Shown piece after piece: positions 9,031 to 16,867 of a DNA stretch of 64,000 bases; within the stretch, counting starts at the first letter, position 1; each line of letters opens with the position of its first letter. Origin of the DNA: Streptomyces sp. 150FB (lineage in GTDB: Bacteria; Actinomycetota; Actinomycetes; Streptomycetales; Streptomycetaceae). A program made the translations under genes and the position numbers. The DNA lies in assembly GCF_000818195.1 (NCBI RefSeq), contig NZ_JTHL01000001.1:9098322-9162321 (forward strand), read 5' to 3'. The notes beneath the pieces were generated by a model. The model ran no database searches. It was not told the DNA's origin and saw nothing but the letters and a program-made list of their open reading frames with translations.

Positions 9031-9068
9031 CTTGCGCAGTGCTGTGCAATTGCACGGCGCTGTGCAAG
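9031..9068. promoter_or_regulatory. Large palindromic operator between MFS and TetR genes
   Basis: A 38-bp nearly perfect palindrome is centred on the perfect 12-mer GTGCAATTGCAC (9044-9055). Its outer arms are CTTGCGCAG and CTGTGCAAG. It starts 20 nt upstream of the exporter's GTG, where a bound TetR dimer would block transcription. It shares half-sites (TTGCxCA) with the smaller palindrome at 9076. Confidence 0.75.
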
Positions 9069-9075
9069 TTACCTC

Positions 9076-9095
9076 TTTGCGCAGGCGTGTGCAAA
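9076..9095. promoter_or_regulatory. Second TetR-type palindrome at the regulator's own start
   Basis: A 20-bp imperfect palindrome, TTTGCGCAGGCGTGTGCAAA, lies 8 nt before the TetR ATG. It overlaps the expected ribosome-binding region and uses the same half-site as the 38-bp palindrome. It probably serves autorepression. Confidence 0.65.
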
Positions 9096-9103
9096 ATGGA
9101 GCC

Positions 9104-9736
9104 ATGACCCGAGCCGATACGAACCGCCGCCACATCCTGGGGACCGCACTCGCCGAGTTGCTGCACGAGCCCGACGCGTCGATGGACCAGATCGCGCGCG
9201 CGGCGGGCGTCGTACGGCGCACGGTCTACGGTCACTTCCCGACGCGCGACGCGCTGATCTCGACCCTCGTGGACGAGGCGGTCGACGCGGTGATCGAGGC
9301 CCACGCGCGAGGCCGGGAGGGCGCGACGGAACCGGGCAGGGCGCTGGCGGGTGCGGTCGCCGCCGTGTGGGAAACCGCTGACCGCTACCGTCTCCTGGTG
9401 GGCCTGGCCCAGCGCAGCGTCAGCATGGAAGGCATCAGGCGGCGGCTGGAGCCGGTCCGTGAGCAGTGCCTGAAGCTGATCCAATGGGGCCTGGACGAGG
9501 GTGAGTTCGCCACCCCGGTGCCGGCTGCCGCGCTGGCGTACGTACACGAGCAGCAGCTCTTCGGAATGATGGAGGCCGTCAACGACGACGCCATCCCGGC
9601 GGCCGAGGCGGGCAGGGCGGCCGCGATGACGGCCCTGCTGTCGGTGGGCGTCACCACCGCCCGCGCCGAGGCCATCGTCAGGGAGCTGCGCCCCGTCCGA
9701 CCGGCGGACCAGGGCAGGGCCGGATCTACGGCTTGA
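9104..9736 (+). CDS. TetR-family transcriptional regulator of the adjacent exporter
   Basis: The 210 aa DNA-binding repressor has an N-terminal helix-turn-helix with MDQIARAAGVVRRTVYGHF near residue 26, the classical TetR recognition helix ending in a Tyr-x-His-Phe motif. A helical ligand-binding domain follows. The ATG at 9104 is preferred over an in-frame ATG at 9032 because the longer form would place both palindromic operators inside coding sequence and its extra residues are not family-like. It is divergent from the MFS exporter. By the usual logic of such pairs it represses both genes until a drug-like ligand binds; the ligand is unknown. Confidence 0.9.
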   Translation: MTRADTNRRHILGTALAELLHEPDASMDQIARAAGVVRRTVYGHFPTRDALISTLVDEAVDAVIEAHARGREGATEPGRALAGAVAAVWETADRYRLLVGLAQRSVSMEGIRRRLEPVREQCLKLIQWGLDEGEFATPVPAAALAYVHEQQLFGMMEAVNDDAIPAAEAGRAAAMTALLSVGVTTARAEAIVRELRPVRPADQGRAGSTA

Positions 9737-9819
9737 GGCCCAGGGCCCTCACGTTTTCCGCCGCTGCTGCGTCTACCTGGTGTGAGCGATCACGCACCTG
9801 GCACTTCGGAGGCGGCACC

Positions 9820-10587
9820 ATGAGCACCACAACGAAGCGGAAAGAACGCGGCGCGACCCGAGAGGTCGCCACGGAAACGGACGCGTTCGCGCGGCGCGTC
9901 GCCGGGGCCGACTGGCACGCGGTCACCGACGAGGTCAACGACTACGGCTGCGCGCTGCTGCCCCAACTCCTGACCCCCGCCGAATGCGCGGACATCGCCG
10001 GCCTCTACGACCGGGACGAGCTGTTCCGTTCCACGGTCGACATGGGGCGGCACCGGTTCGGCAGCGGCGAGTACCGCTACTTCGACAACCCCTTCCCCGA
10101 CCCGGTACGACGCCTGCGCGAGGAGCTGTACCCGCGGCTGCTGCCCATCGCCCGCGACTGGTACGACAAGCTCGGCCGCGAGGCGGAGTGGCCCGACTCC
10201 CTCGGCGAATGGCTGGAGATCTGCCACCGGGCCGGCCAGGAGCGGCCCACGCCGATCCTGCTGCGCTACGGAAGCGGCGACTGGAACGCCCTGCACCGGG
10301 ACCTGTTCGGGGAGAAGGTCTTTCCGCTCCAGGTCGTGATCAACCTCAACTCGCCGGGCGAGGACCACACCGGAGGGGAGTTCCTGCTCGTCGAGCAGCG
10401 CCCGCGCGCCCAGTCCCGGGGCACGGCGACCCTCGTCCCGCAGGGGCAGGGCCTGGTCTTCACCACCCGCGACCGGCCGGTGCTCTCGCGGCGCGGCTGG
10501 TCGGCGGCCCCCGTACGGCACGGCGTCTCCGCCGTCCGCTCAGGCCAACGGCACACGCTCGGCCTGGTGTTCCACGACGCCACCTGA
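9820..10587 (+). CDS. 2-oxoglutarate/Fe(II)-dependent oxygenase
   Basis: Predicted non-haem iron hydroxylase that couples oxidation of a substrate to decarboxylation of 2-oxoglutarate. The 255 aa protein has the double-stranded beta-helix signature. The HxD pair is LHRDLFGE near residue 160; after TGGEFLLVEQRPRAQ near residue 186 come the distal histidine in PVRHGVSAV and a following Arg (SGQRHT) expected to hold the 2OG carboxylate. Length suits the compact prolyl-hydroxylase-like class. The ATG at 9820 follows a CGGAGGCGG ribosome site. It is 83 nt after the TetR gene and in the same direction, so it may share its transcript. The substrate is unknown; it could belong to the tailoring cluster or be a free-standing enzyme. 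Confidence 0.85.
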   Translation: MSTTTKRKERGATREVATETDAFARRVAGADWHAVTDEVNDYGCALLPQLLTPAECADIAGLYDRDELFRSTVDMGRHRFGSGEYRYFDNPFPDPVRRLREELYPRLLPIARDWYDKLGREAEWPDSLGEWLEICHRAGQERPTPILLRYGSGDWNALHRDLFGEKVFPLQVVINLNSPGEDHTGGEFLLVEQRPRAQSRGTATLVPQGQGLVFTTRDRPVLSRRGWSAAPVRHGVSAVRSGQRHTLGLVFHDAT

Positions 10588-10598
10588 CCAACGCCTTG

Positions 10599-10970
10599 CT
10601 ACGCCTCGGGTTCTTCGTACGCCTCCCGGGCCATGAGCAGCGGCCCCAGATGCTCCCGGCTCCAGGCGCGCGCCGAGGCGATGAGGGGGAACAGGGAGCG
10701 GCCGAGCGTGGTCAGTTCGTACTCGACCCGGGGCGGGTTCTCGTCGTACGCGGTACGGCTCACCAGGCCGTCGCGTTCCATCGCCCGCAGGGTCTGGGTG
10801 AGCACCTTCGGTGTGATGCGCCGCAGCGGAGCGCGGAGTTCGTTGAACCTCCGGGGGCCGTCCTCCAGGCAGATCACCACCATGCCCGTCCACTTGTCGC
10901 CGATCCTGATCGGCATGGCGTTCGACGGACACATGGGGTCGAACATGTCTGGATCCAACGGCTCAGCCAT
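10599..10970 (-). CDS. HxlR-family winged-helix transcriptional regulator
   Basis: The 123 aa protein is a typical single-domain HxlR/MarR-like regulator. It has an N-terminal CPSNAMPIRIGDKWTGMVV segment with the conserved Cys-Pro, the winged helix FNELRAPLRRITPKVLTQTL near residue 42, and ERDGLVSRTAYDENPPRVEY in the wing. HxlR proteins often sense thiol-reactive electrophiles through that cysteine. It is divergent from an NAD(P)-binding protein gene, with a palindrome in the gap. This makes it the likely regulator of that enzyme and of itself. Confidence 0.92.
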   Translation of the reverse strand: MAEPLDPDMFDPMCPSNAMPIRIGDKWTGMVVICLEDGPRRFNELRAPLRRITPKVLTQTLRAMERDGLVSRTAYDENPPRVEYELTTLGRSLFPLIASARAWSREHLGPLLMAREAYEEPEA

Positions 10971-11011
10971 GCGGGAAGGTTAGACCCCTTCCGGTTTCTT
11001 TGAAGTAACCA

Positions 11012-11026
11012 GTATCCCATGGATAC
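11012..11026. promoter_or_regulatory. Probable HxlR operator
   Basis: An inverted repeat GTATCC-N3-GGATAC lies between the divergent HxlR and NAD(P)-binding genes. It covers an in-frame ATG at 11019, which argues that translation of the rightward gene starts later, at 11070. Spacing suits a winged-helix dimer. Binding is inferred. Confidence 0.65.
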
Positions 11027-11069
11027 CGTTTCTGCCGGGCGGCGAGAGTCGCTGCCGGAGGGGGACGTC

Positions 11070-11738
11070 ATGGACGGCATCGTCATTTTCGGGGCCGGCG
11101 GCCGGGCCGGGCGGGCGGCCACCGCCGAGGCGCGGGCGCGGGGGCACCGCGTCACCGCCGTGGTCCGCGATCCGGGGAAGTACGGCGACCTGGCGGCGGA
11201 CGGTGTCTCCGTCGTAGGGGGCGACGTCACGGACGCGCGGGGGATCGCGCTCGCGGCGCGGGGACACGGCGCGGCGATCCACGCGGTGAGTCCGTTCACC
11301 GGACCGGAACAGGGATTCGCCGCTCTCGATCCCGAATTCTTCGTCAAGGCCGCCGGCGCGCTGCTGGACGGACTGGCCCGCGCGGGGGTGCCCCGGCTTG
11401 TGGTCGTCGGCCTGTTCGCGTATCTGAGGACGCCCGGCGGGGGCCTGGTGATGGACGATCCGGGCCAGTTCCCGCCCGAGATCAGGCCGTTCGCCCGTGC
11501 CCATCTCGCCGGCCTGGAGAGGCTCAGGTCGGCGGACACGGAGGTCGACTGGCTCGTGCTGACCCCGCCCGCGCTGCTGGACTCGGCGGGCCCGAGGACC
11601 GGCCGCTACCGCACCGGAGGCGAATCCGTCACCGGAGCGGGGCCGTTGGGCCTTTCCTACGCGGATCTCGCCGTGGCGCTGATCGACGAGATCGAGAGTC
11701 CGCTGCACCACCGTGCGCAGGTCTCCGTCTTCGACTAG
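11070..11738 (+). CDS. NAD(P)-binding protein, atypical SDR (NmrA/YwnB-like)
   Basis: The 222 aa Rossmann protein opens with IVIFGAGGRAGRAATAEARA, the glycine-rich NAD(P) loop of atypical short-chain reductases. It continues with HRVTAVVRDPGKY and VVGGDVTD and lacks the classical YxxxK active site, like NmrA, YwnB and flavin-reductase-type members. The C-terminus resembles epimerase-type proteins that sense or reduce small molecules. The ATG at 11070 has a GGAGGGGG ribosome site and lies outside the probable operator. HxlR/NmrA-like pairs commonly answer quinone or electrophile stress. The substrate is unknown. Confidence 0.85.
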   Translation: MDGIVIFGAGGRAGRAATAEARARGHRVTAVVRDPGKYGDLAADGVSVVGGDVTDARGIALAARGHGAAIHAVSPFTGPEQGFAALDPEFFVKAAGALLDGLARAGVPRLVVVGLFAYLRTPGGGLVMDDPGQFPPEIRPFARAHLAGLERLRSADTEVDWLVLTPPALLDSAGPRTGRYRTGGESVTGAGPLGLSYADLAVALIDEIESPLHHRAQVSVFD

Positions 11739-11912
11739 CCGGGTCTTTTCCACGAATCCGATGCGCGCACCCGTAAATGCTGTTCCCCCGGCCATTCTTG
11801 ACGCCGATGGACTCCGGAACTCAGGACCGACAGGGGGTCAGAAACACAAACGGGCCTGTCAATTCGATACGGTCGGGAGTCTGCGCACGGCCCCCGGCAA
11901 ATGGGGCGCCGG

Positions 11913-11939
11913 GAGGGCGGGTAACGCATAACCGCCCTC
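11913..11939. terminator. GC-rich hairpin in the long intergenic region
   Basis: The 8-bp arms GAGGGCGG and CCGCCCTC enclose an 11-nt loop. It is the only strong hairpin I see between the NAD(P)-binding gene (ending 11738) and the riboswitch leader. It could end readthrough from the left. The rest of 11739-12110 shows no gene that I can support. Confidence 0.35.
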
Positions 11940-12114
11940 GCCGGCGTCCGTACACCCCGGTGGAACCGCGCGGCTCCGGGAGTTGAGACAGGGGAAATGA
12001 CAGGTGCCCATTAGGGGTGATTTGACACTGTTCTCCCTGTAACTCTCCTATGTTCCACTCGTGCAACTTATTGATATATCTACGGCGTTGTGGGCCGGGT
12101 TCAAGGCCGCATCA

Positions 12115-12128
12115 GTGATATGTGTCAC
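12115..12128 (+). promoter_or_regulatory. Crp (cAMP receptor protein) site
   Basis: GTGATATGTGTCAC fits the Streptomyces Crp pattern GTG-N6-GNCAC exactly. It lies about 390 nt upstream of the LysM-transglycosylase start and upstream of the riboswitch leader. Crp plus a c-di-AMP riboswitch is the known control of the muralytic gene rpfA in S. coelicolor, so the same arrangement here is credible. Confidence 0.6.
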
Positions 12129-12267
12129 GCAACCGCTGGGCGGTGGTGCCGTGAGCCCTGGCTCAGTTCCCTGGCGGAGAAAGAAAGTTGAGCGCTCCGG
12201 AGCCCGACGGCCAAGCGAATCCTCCCCCGTGGGAATCGCCATTCGGATAGCTCTGTGAATTCTGGAC

Positions 12268-12297
12268 TTGTTTCGTTCCGGTGTTGTCGCTTACGTT
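12268..12297 (+). promoter_or_regulatory. Candidate promoter for the riboswitch-controlled gene
   Basis: TTGTTT and TACGTT are separated by 18 nt, a fair match to -35 and -10 elements. It would start a leader of about 200 nt that contains the whole riboswitch. Another -35-like TTGACA stands at 12022-12027 without a clear -10. The assignment is tentative. Confidence 0.35.
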
Positions 12298-12344
12298 CAC
12301 GTCAATCCGGGCGGACCGCCTAATCCTGCCGCTGTCCGGAAACC

Positions 12345-12490
12345 CATCCGAACCCACTCACGTTCGGCAGGAGCGGGGGACCCAGGTAAGTCGCCGATCC
12401 GGAAACGGACCGGCTCGGGGTGAAGTCGCAGTCACCTGCGACCGGGCATCTCCAGCCCGAACCCGACAGCTCACCTCGTAGGCGACGGAG
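12345..12490 (+). promoter_or_regulatory. ydaO/yuaA-type c-di-AMP riboswitch
   Basis: The leader just before the LysM-transglycosylase gene has the conserved ydaO islands in order: GCGGGGGACCCA (about 12374-12385), GGGGTGAAGTCGC (about 12417-12429), and CCGAACCCGACAGCTCACC followed by TCGTAGGCG (about 12457-12484), with paired elements between them. In Streptomyces this class lies upstream of cell-wall hydrolase genes, and bound c-di-AMP lowers expression. The boundaries are approximate. Confidence 0.85.
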
Positions 12491-12502
12491 AGGAATTTCG
12501 TC

Positions 12503-13342
12503 ATGCCCATAAAGGGTAAGCACCGTCGTTCCATGAGCAGCCGTTTCGCCCGCCGCCTTGTCGCAGCGGGCACGGGTGGCGCCGCACTCGCCATCCCGCT
12601 GGTGGCCGCTACCACCGCCGAGGCCGCGCCCTCGGCGCAGCACGCCGCCACAGAAACGGCGGTCACCTCCGCCGCCGCCCAGAAGGACCACTCGGCGACC
12701 TACACCGTCGTCTCCGGTGACTCCCTGGCCAAGATCGCCCGCGAGCACTCGCTCGGCGGCGGCTGGAAGAAGCTCTACAAGGAGAACCGGCAGGCCGTCG
12801 GCTCCAACCCGTCCCTGATCCACCCGGGCCTCGCGCTGACGCTCGGCGGAAAGGCCGCAGCGGGTACGGCGGACAAGTCCTCGGCCGGTCAGGCGGACCC
12901 CTCGTCCGTGACGACCAAGACCGAGAGCACCAAGAGCGCCACCACCGAGAGCGCGACGACCAAGAGCGCGCCCGCCGAGAACACGAGCGCCGACAGCGCC
13001 CCCGCCCCGCAGAGCACCTACTCCAACGACCTGGACGGCTGGATCCGGCAGTCGCTGGACGTCATGGCCAAAAACGGCATTCCCGGCACGTATGACGGCA
13101 TCTACCGCAACATCATGCGTGAGTCCTCCGGCAACCCGCAGGCCATCAACGGCTGGGACTCCAACGCCGCCGCCGGAACGCCGTCCAAGGGCCTGCTCCA
13201 GGTCATCGACCCGACGTTCCAGGCCTACCACGTGCCCGGTACGTCGATGGACAGCTACGACCCGGTCGCCAACATCACCGCGGCGTGCAACTACGCCGCC
13301 GCCGTCTACGGCTCGATCGACAACGTGAACGGCCCGTACTAA
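12503..13342 (+). CDS. Secreted LysM and transglycosylase-like cell-wall hydrolase
   Basis: Predicted exported muralytic enzyme that cuts peptidoglycan during germination or growth. The 279 aa protein has a signal peptide (basic residues 4-19, hydrophobic core about 20-36, likely cut after AEA near residue 41) and a LysM peptidoglycan-binding domain at about 67-114 (YTVVSGDSLAKIAREHS). A flexible linker rich in Thr, Lys, Ser and Ala follows at about 115-170. The C-terminal lysozyme-like transglycosylase domain is at about 174-279, with the probable catalytic glutamate E207 in IMRESSGNPQAING and the supporting SKGLLQVIDPTF. The ATG at 12503 has a GGAGAGGAA site at the end of the riboswitch. 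Control by c-di-AMP and Crp is inferred from the leader. It is not RpfA itself, whose catalytic domain differs. Confidence 0.93.
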   Translation: MPIKGKHRRSMSSRFARRLVAAGTGGAALAIPLVAATTAEAAPSAQHAATETAVTSAAAQKDHSATYTVVSGDSLAKIAREHSLGGGWKKLYKENRQAVGSNPSLIHPGLALTLGGKAAAGTADKSSAGQADPSSVTTKTESTKSATTESATTKSAPAENTSADSAPAPQSTYSNDLDGWIRQSLDVMAKNGIPGTYDGIYRNIMRESSGNPQAINGWDSNAAAGTPSKGLLQVIDPTFQAYHVPGTSMDSYDPVANITAACNYAAAVYGSIDNVNGPY

Positions 13343-13363
13343 CAGAACCGGCACACCCCGCGC

Positions 13364-13407
13364 ATGGCCGACCCCGACCGGAGAACGCTCCGGCCGGGGT
13401 CAGCCAT
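13364..13407. terminator. Strong terminator after the cell-wall hydrolase gene
   Basis: A 20-bp stem with 18 matched pairs encloses an AACG loop. It begins 22 nt after the stop codon and is the natural end of the riboswitch-controlled transcript. Confidence 0.75.
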
Positions 13408-13561
13408 GTTCCGCGTACGGTCGGTTCCCGCGATAACCGCCGGCGCCGATATCGGGTCGACAGCTAGGCACCTCGACGGGTGACATGTACCCCGGCGCAC
13501 CCCGCGCCGTGCCATCGTCCGCCGTACCCACGGGAGCGGCGCCTGCCCCGGAAGGTGCTCA

Positions 13562-14458
13562 TTGCCCACCAGGATGCACGCCGACGAGGTGGACATCGAC
13601 GGACCTCTCGTACGCCGTCTGATCGCCGCGCAGTTCCCCCACTGGGCGGACCTGCCCCTGGAACGCGTCGAATCCGCCGGGACGGACAACGCCATGTTCC
13701 GCCTCGGCGCCGAGATGGCCGTCCGCCTTCCCCGCAAGCCGGACGCCGCCGGGACGGTGGAGCTGGAACAGCGCTGGCTGCCGGTGCTCGCCCCGCACCT
13801 TCCGTACGCCGTTCCCGTCCCGCTCGGAAAGGGCGGCCCCGGCGAGGGCTACCCGTGGAGCTGGTCCCTCTACCACTGGCTCGGCGGCGAGAACCCCGTC
13901 GTCGGTCACCTCGCCGCACCCGACCTGCTCGCCGCCGACCTGGCGCGGTTCATCACGGATCTGCGCCGGGTCGCCAGCACCGGCGCGCCCGCCTCGCGCA
14001 GGGGTGTGCCGCTGGCGACCAGGGACGCCCCGACGCGCCTCGCCATCGGCGAGCTGCGCGGACTGATCGACACCGAAGCGGTGACCGCCGCCTGGGACGC
14101 CGCCCTCCTGGTCCCCGAGCGGACCGGTCCGGCCCTCTGGTCGCACAGCGACCTGTCACCGGGCAACCTGCTGATGACCGGCGGCCGGCTCAGCGCGGTC
14201 ATCGACTTCGGATGCGCCGGCGTGGGCGACCCCACCGTCGACCTGATCGCGGCGTGGAACCTCCTGCCGGCCGGTGCGCGCGGAGTGTTCCGCGAGGCGG
14301 TGGGGGCGGACGAAGCGACCTGGGCGCGCGCCCGTGGCTGGGCGCTGTCGATCTCGCTCATCCAGCTCCCGTACTACCGCACCACCAATCCGGTGCTCGC
14401 CGCCAACTCACGCCATGTGATCCGGGAGGTTCTCGCCGACCACGCGAACGCCGCCTGA
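13562..14458 (+). CDS. Aminoglycoside phosphotransferase (APH) family kinase
   Basis: The 298 aa small-molecule kinase has the APH fold. The ATP-binding N-lobe has FRLGAEMAVRLPRK near residue 45. The catalytic loop reads WSHSDLSPGNLLM near residue 197 (the usual HGDLHPGN with Ser for Gly), and the metal-binding aspartate is in AVIDFGCAGVGDPTVDL. It is similar to widespread kinases that are not necessarily resistance enzymes. A TTG at 13562 has a GGAAGG ribosome site at good spacing; an ATG at 13574 is the alternative but its AGG lies too close. It precedes an ABC importer in the same direction after 77 nt. The substrate is unknown. Confidence 0.87.
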   Translation: MPTRMHADEVDIDGPLVRRLIAAQFPHWADLPLERVESAGTDNAMFRLGAEMAVRLPRKPDAAGTVELEQRWLPVLAPHLPYAVPVPLGKGGPGEGYPWSWSLYHWLGGENPVVGHLAAPDLLAADLARFITDLRRVASTGAPASRRGVPLATRDAPTRLAIGELRGLIDTEAVTAAWDAALLVPERTGPALWSHSDLSPGNLLMTGGRLSAVIDFGCAGVGDPTVDLIAAWNLLPAGARGVFREAVGADEATWARARGWALSISLIQLPYYRTTNPVLAANSRHVIREVLADHANAA

Positions 14459-14535
14459 CACCGGGCGGGCACCCGCCGTGCCCGTACGGTCCAACGTGAC
14501 GCGCGGGCCACCGCCGCCCCGGCTGCAATGGACGA

Positions 14536-15216
14536 GTGACCGCGCCCCCGGACGACTGCCTCGCGCGCAACGAGTGGGTCTGCGGCGCCTACGTCTCCAG
14601 CCGCCGCCACGTCCTGCTCGACGCGGTGCTCCAGCACGTCGCGCTCACCGCCGTGTCCGTCCTGCTCGGGCTGGTGATCGCCGTACCGCTCGCGCTGGCG
14701 GCCCGCCGCTGGAACTGGGCGGCGGGGCCCGTCCTCGGTGTCACGACCGTCCTCTACACCATCCCGTCGCTGGCGATGTTCTCGCTGCTCCTGCCGGTGT
14801 ACGGGCTGTCCGTCTCACTCGTCATCGCCGGCCTGGTCCTCTACTCGCTCACCCTGCTCGTACGCAACATCCTGGCCGGCCTCCGGGCCGTCCCCGAAGA
14901 TGCCCGGCAGGCGGCGCGCGGCCTCGGATACGGGCCCGTCCGGCTGCTCCTCACCGTCGAGCTGCCGCTCGCCGTGCCCGCAGCGATGGCGGGGCTGCGC
15001 ATCGCGACCGTATCGGCCGTCTCCCTCGTCACCATCGGCGCGATCGTCGGCCACGGCGGTCTCGGCAATCTCATCTACGCGGGGATGAACACCTTCTTCA
15101 AGGCGCAGGTGCTCACCGCGTCCGTCCTGTGCGTCGTCATCGCCGTCATCGCCGACCTGCTGCTGCTGGCCGTCCAGCGCGCGCTCACCCCCTGGACGAG
15201 GGGGCAGCGCGCGTGA
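14536..15216 (+). CDS. ABC permease, betaine/choline (OpuB/ProW) type, first subunit
   Basis: Inner-membrane subunit of a quaternary-amine or osmoprotectant importer. The 226 aa protein has about five to six hydrophobic segments, beginning with VLLDAVLQHVALTAVSVLLG near residue 24. The coupling-helix EAA-type loop is RAVPEDARQAARGLGYGPVR near residue 119, followed by GAIVGHGGLGNLIYAGMNTF. The GTG at 14536 heads a three-gene unit in which each gene overlaps the next by 4 nt. No ATPase gene lies in this unit; the probable partner is at 26660-27823. Confidence 0.92.
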   Translation: MTAPPDDCLARNEWVCGAYVSSRRHVLLDAVLQHVALTAVSVLLGLVIAVPLALAARRWNWAAGPVLGVTTVLYTIPSLAMFSLLLPVYGLSVSLVIAGLVLYSLTLLVRNILAGLRAVPEDARQAARGLGYGPVRLLLTVELPLAVPAAMAGLRIATVSAVSLVTIGAIVGHGGLGNLIYAGMNTFFKAQVLTASVLCVVIAVIADLLLLAVQRALTPWTRGQRA

Positions 15217-15890
15217 ACACCTTCGCCGCCGCCTGGTCGTGGCTCACCAGCGCCTCCCACTGGTCGGGCTCCGACGGCATCGGGAACCGGCTCGCCGAAC
15301 ACCTCTTCCTCACCGTCGCCTGCCTCGCCCTGAGCTGCGCCGTCGCCCTGCCCGTCGCGCTGGTCCTCGGACACCTCGGCAAGGGAGGCGCCCTCGCCGT
15401 CAACATCTCCAACGCCGGCCGGGCCGTCCCCACCTTCGCCGTCCTGGTCCTGCTGCTCCTCACCCCGCTCGGCGCGTACGGGCAGTGGCCGACGATCATC
15501 GCCCTGGTCCTCTTCGCGATCCCACCGCTGCTCACCAACACCTACGTCGGCATGCGCGGCGTGGACCCCGATGTCGTACAGGCCGCACGGGGCATGGGGA
15601 TGACCGGCGCCCAGCAGCTCCGACGGGTCGAGCTGCCGCTCGCGCTGCCGCTGATCATGACGGGTGTACGGGTCGCCGCCGTACAGCTCGTGGCGACGGC
15701 GACGCTCGCGGCCCTCGTCGGCGGCGGGGGTCTCGGCCGGATCATCACCGCCGGATTCAACCTCGCCTCCACCCCGCAGGTGCTCGCGGGCGCCGCGCTC
15801 GTCGCCGTGTTCGCGCTGCTGGTCGAGGGGGTTTTCGCGCTGGGACAGTGGCTGGCGCCCGGCCGCCGGGCCAGGAGCGGCGCCGGATGA
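15213..15890 (+). CDS. ABC permease, betaine/choline (OpuB/ProW) type, second subunit
   Basis: Second membrane subunit of the same importer, paralogous to the gene before it. The 225 aa protein has membrane segments such as HLFLTVACLALSCAVALPVA near residue 29 and the loop VDPDVVQAARGMGMTGAQQL near residue 119, with VGGGGLGRIITAGFNLAS near residue 169. The GTG at 15213 overlaps the stop of the first permease (GTGA), and its own stop overlaps the start of the binding protein (ATGA). Heteromeric permease pairs are normal for OpuB/OpuC systems. Confidence 0.92.
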   Translation: MNTFAAAWSWLTSASHWSGSDGIGNRLAEHLFLTVACLALSCAVALPVALVLGHLGKGGALAVNISNAGRAVPTFAVLVLLLLTPLGAYGQWPTIIALVLFAIPPLLTNTYVGMRGVDPDVVQAARGMGMTGAQQLRRVELPLALPLIMTGVRVAAVQLVATATLAALVGGGGLGRIITAGFNLASTPQVLAGAALVAVFALLVEGVFALGQWLAPGRRARSGAG

Positions 15891-16849
15891 GATCCGTACG
15901 GCCGGCTCTCGTAGCCGCGCTCCTGGCCGTCACCGCCCCGGCCGCGGCCGGCTGCTCCACCGGCCCGTCCCTGGAGAACCGGGGCGCGGTCACCGCGCCG
16001 CCCGGCGACAGCAGGCATCTGACCATCGGCTCGTCGGGCCTCACCGAGAGCGATCTGCTCGCCGAGATGTACGCGTCCCTGCTCAGGCACGCCGGCTATC
16101 ACACCGAACTGCTGTCCGTCACCAACCGGGAGATCTACGAACCGGCCCTGGAGAGCGGTCAGATCGATGTCGTACCCGAGTACGCGGCGACCTTCGCCGA
16201 CTGGCTGAACACCAGGGCGCACGGCGCCGACGCCGAGCCCGTGGGGTCGCCCGATCTGGCGGCGACCATGAAGTCCCTGCGCCCGCTGGCCGCCGCACGC
16301 GGACTCACCGTGCTCGCCCCGGGCCGGGCCGTCGACCAGAACGCGTACGCCGTCGCCGCCGGTTACGCGGCGAAGCACCGGCTGAGGACGCTCAGCGACC
16401 TGGGCAGGGCGGGGCTGCCGGTACGGCTCGCCGCGGGCGACGAGTGCGCCCGGCGACCGTACTGCTCGCCGGGGCTGAAGAAGACGTACGGCATCGACAT
16501 CACCGGCATCGACCCCAAGGGCATCGGCACCACCGCCGCCAAGCAGGCGGTCCAGCGGGGCCAGGACCAGATGCTCGTCACCACGACCACCGACGCGACC
16601 CTCGACGACTTCGGCCTGGTGATCCTCGCCGACGACAGACGTCTCCAGAACGCCGACCACCTCGTGCCCGTCGTCAACCGCTCCCGGGCGGGCGGCGAGG
16701 CGGTCAGGCGTGTGCTGGACCGGCTCAACAGGGCGCTGACGACGCGGGACCTGGCCGCGATGAACGAGCAGGTGGACAGTTGGCGGCGGCTGCCCGAGGA
16801 CGTCGCGCGGACCTATCTGCGATCGAGGAAACTGATCCCGGCCCGCTGA
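15887..16849 (+). CDS. Substrate-binding lipoprotein of the OpuBC/ProX family
   Basis: Extracytoplasmic receptor that delivers a quaternary amine (glycine betaine, carnitine, choline or similar) to the permeases. The 320 aa protein has a lipoprotein signal with a lipobox ending AAGC (Cys near residue 23). The family-typical GSSGLTESDLLAEMYASLL follows near residue 47, then YEPALESGQIDVVPEYAATF, a segment that lines the binding cleft. Length is normal. It completes two permeases plus a receptor; the ATPase is missing locally. Confidence 0.92.
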   Translation: MRSVRPALVAALLAVTAPAAAGCSTGPSLENRGAVTAPPGDSRHLTIGSSGLTESDLLAEMYASLLRHAGYHTELLSVTNREIYEPALESGQIDVVPEYAATFADWLNTRAHGADAEPVGSPDLAATMKSLRPLAAARGLTVLAPGRAVDQNAYAVAAGYAAKHRLRTLSDLGRAGLPVRLAAGDECARRPYCSPGLKKTYGIDITGIDPKGIGTTAAKQAVQRGQDQMLVTTTTDATLDDFGLVILADDRRLQNADHLVPVVNRSRAGGEAVRRVLDRLNRALTTRDLAAMNEQVDSWRRLPEDVARTYLRSRKLIPAR

Positions 16850-16867
16850 GCGGGCGCTGCTCGCGCG

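Noticed and set aside
11019..11069. Earlier ATG start for the NAD(P)-binding gene
   Set aside because: The ATG lies inside the probable HxlR operator and the added residues are not family-like, while 11070 has a strong ribosome site.
13562..14458. Antibiotic-resistance phosphotransferase
   Set aside because: The fold is shared by many housekeeping kinases, and nothing in the sequence shows an aminoglycoside substrate.
16841..16855. Palindrome GCCCGCTGAGCGGGC at the end of the binding-protein gene as a terminator
   Set aside because: The arms meet with almost no loop and overlap the stop codon, so a stable hairpin is unlikely.
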